From Thermoplasmata archaeon (GTDB lineage: Archaea > Thermoplasmatota > Thermoplasmata > Thermoplasmatales > Thermoplasmataceae), in NCBI GenBank assembly GCA_021804185.1, contig JAJZKL010000090.1:1-5802 (forward strand): a DNA stretch of 5,802 bases, written 5' to 3'. Both the position numbers and the translations under genes were made by a program. Positions 5,767 to 5,802 of the stretch are shown here, in pieces; position 1 is the first letter of the stretch, and each line of letters starts with the position of its first letter. Under the pieces are notes generated by a model, which was not told the DNA's origin, ran no database searches, and was given only the letters and a program-made list of their open reading frames with translations.

Positions 5767-5802
5767 ATGGAGATTCAGCCGGCAACCTTTGCAGTGAGAA
5801 TT
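5767..5802 (+). CDS. Possible start of a new gene, 3'-partial
   Basis: The ATG at 5767 opens a frame to the window edge (MEIQPATFAVRI, 12 residues). AAGGAGTG at 5750-5757 could serve as a Shine-Dalgarno site, though the spacing is a little long. A TATA-like TATATGG at 5711-5717 would give a transcript start near 5740. The same frame is open back to a GTG at 5683. Twelve residues are too few to assign a family, and the call rests on the spacing of weak signals. Confidence 0.25.
   Translation, partial: MEIQPATFAVRI

Larger units (their letters stand above)
5533..5802. other. 270-base end region with no convincing complete gene
   Basis: This stretch holds the T-rich terminator candidate near its start. 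A 64-codon frame opens at an ATG overlapping the hemerythrin stop (5529-5723); it is Phe- and Asn-rich, reads straight through the T-run and resembles no family I know. From about 5710 onward there are signs of a new gene start (see 5767). The reading frames open to the window edge are short in all directions. No tRNA, inverted terminal repeat or transposase motif is visible. Confidence 0.4.

Noticed and set aside
5752..5770. GTTCAAGC resembling a tRNA T-loop
   Set aside because: The flanking bases do not form the five-base T-stem, and no acceptor or anticodon arm is found nearby.
1..5802. Mobile elements, CRISPR arrays or defence genes
   Set aside because: No direct repeats with regular spacing, terminal inverted repeats, transposase or nuclease motifs were found on either strand.

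Overview
The window looks like ordinary chromosomal DNA from a Thermoplasmatales-type archaeon (Thermoplasma, Ferroplasma, Cuniculiplasma relatives). The evidence is AT-rich intergenic stretches with archaeal TATA boxes about 25 bases upstream of starts, poly-T termination signals, at least one apparently leaderless gene, an archaeal-type coiled-coil protein and a sequon-rich membrane protein. The lineage is inferred from style and protein families, not from a marker gene.

Layout. (1) 1-1284 (+) is the C-terminal three quarters of urocanate hydratase (hutU), the second step of histidine degradation; its 5' end lies outside the window. (2) 1400-1762 (+) is a small soluble orphan protein with its own TATA box and the only strong Shine-Dalgarno site attached to a full gene here. 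(3) 1854-2948 (+) is a nucleotidyltransferase with a left-handed beta-helix tail, most like mannose-1-phosphate guanylyltransferase, probably leaderless. (4) 3022-3909 (-) is a long coiled-coil protein of the COG1340 type, convergent with gene 3 across a 73-base gap that holds a perfect hairpin. (5) 4133-4909 (-) is a four-helix membrane protein with one external domain carrying eight N-glycosylation sequons. (6) 5020-5532 (+) is a hemerythrin-like HHE protein, divergent from gene 5 over a short shared promoter region with a 10-base palindrome. (7) 5533-5802 is mostly non-coding, with a possible new gene start near the edge.

Each gene appears to have its own promoter and terminator, so I see no operon. 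A loose functional link exists between gene 3 (activated sugar, perhaps GDP-mannose) and gene 5 (a probable heavily glycosylated surface protein), but this is inference. No mobile element, CRISPR array, tRNA, rRNA or obvious defence system was found. The most interesting signals are the perfect match of sequons to predicted topology in gene 5, the divergent gene 5/gene 6 control region, and a palindromic TATA element at 4035-4048 with no gene to explain it.
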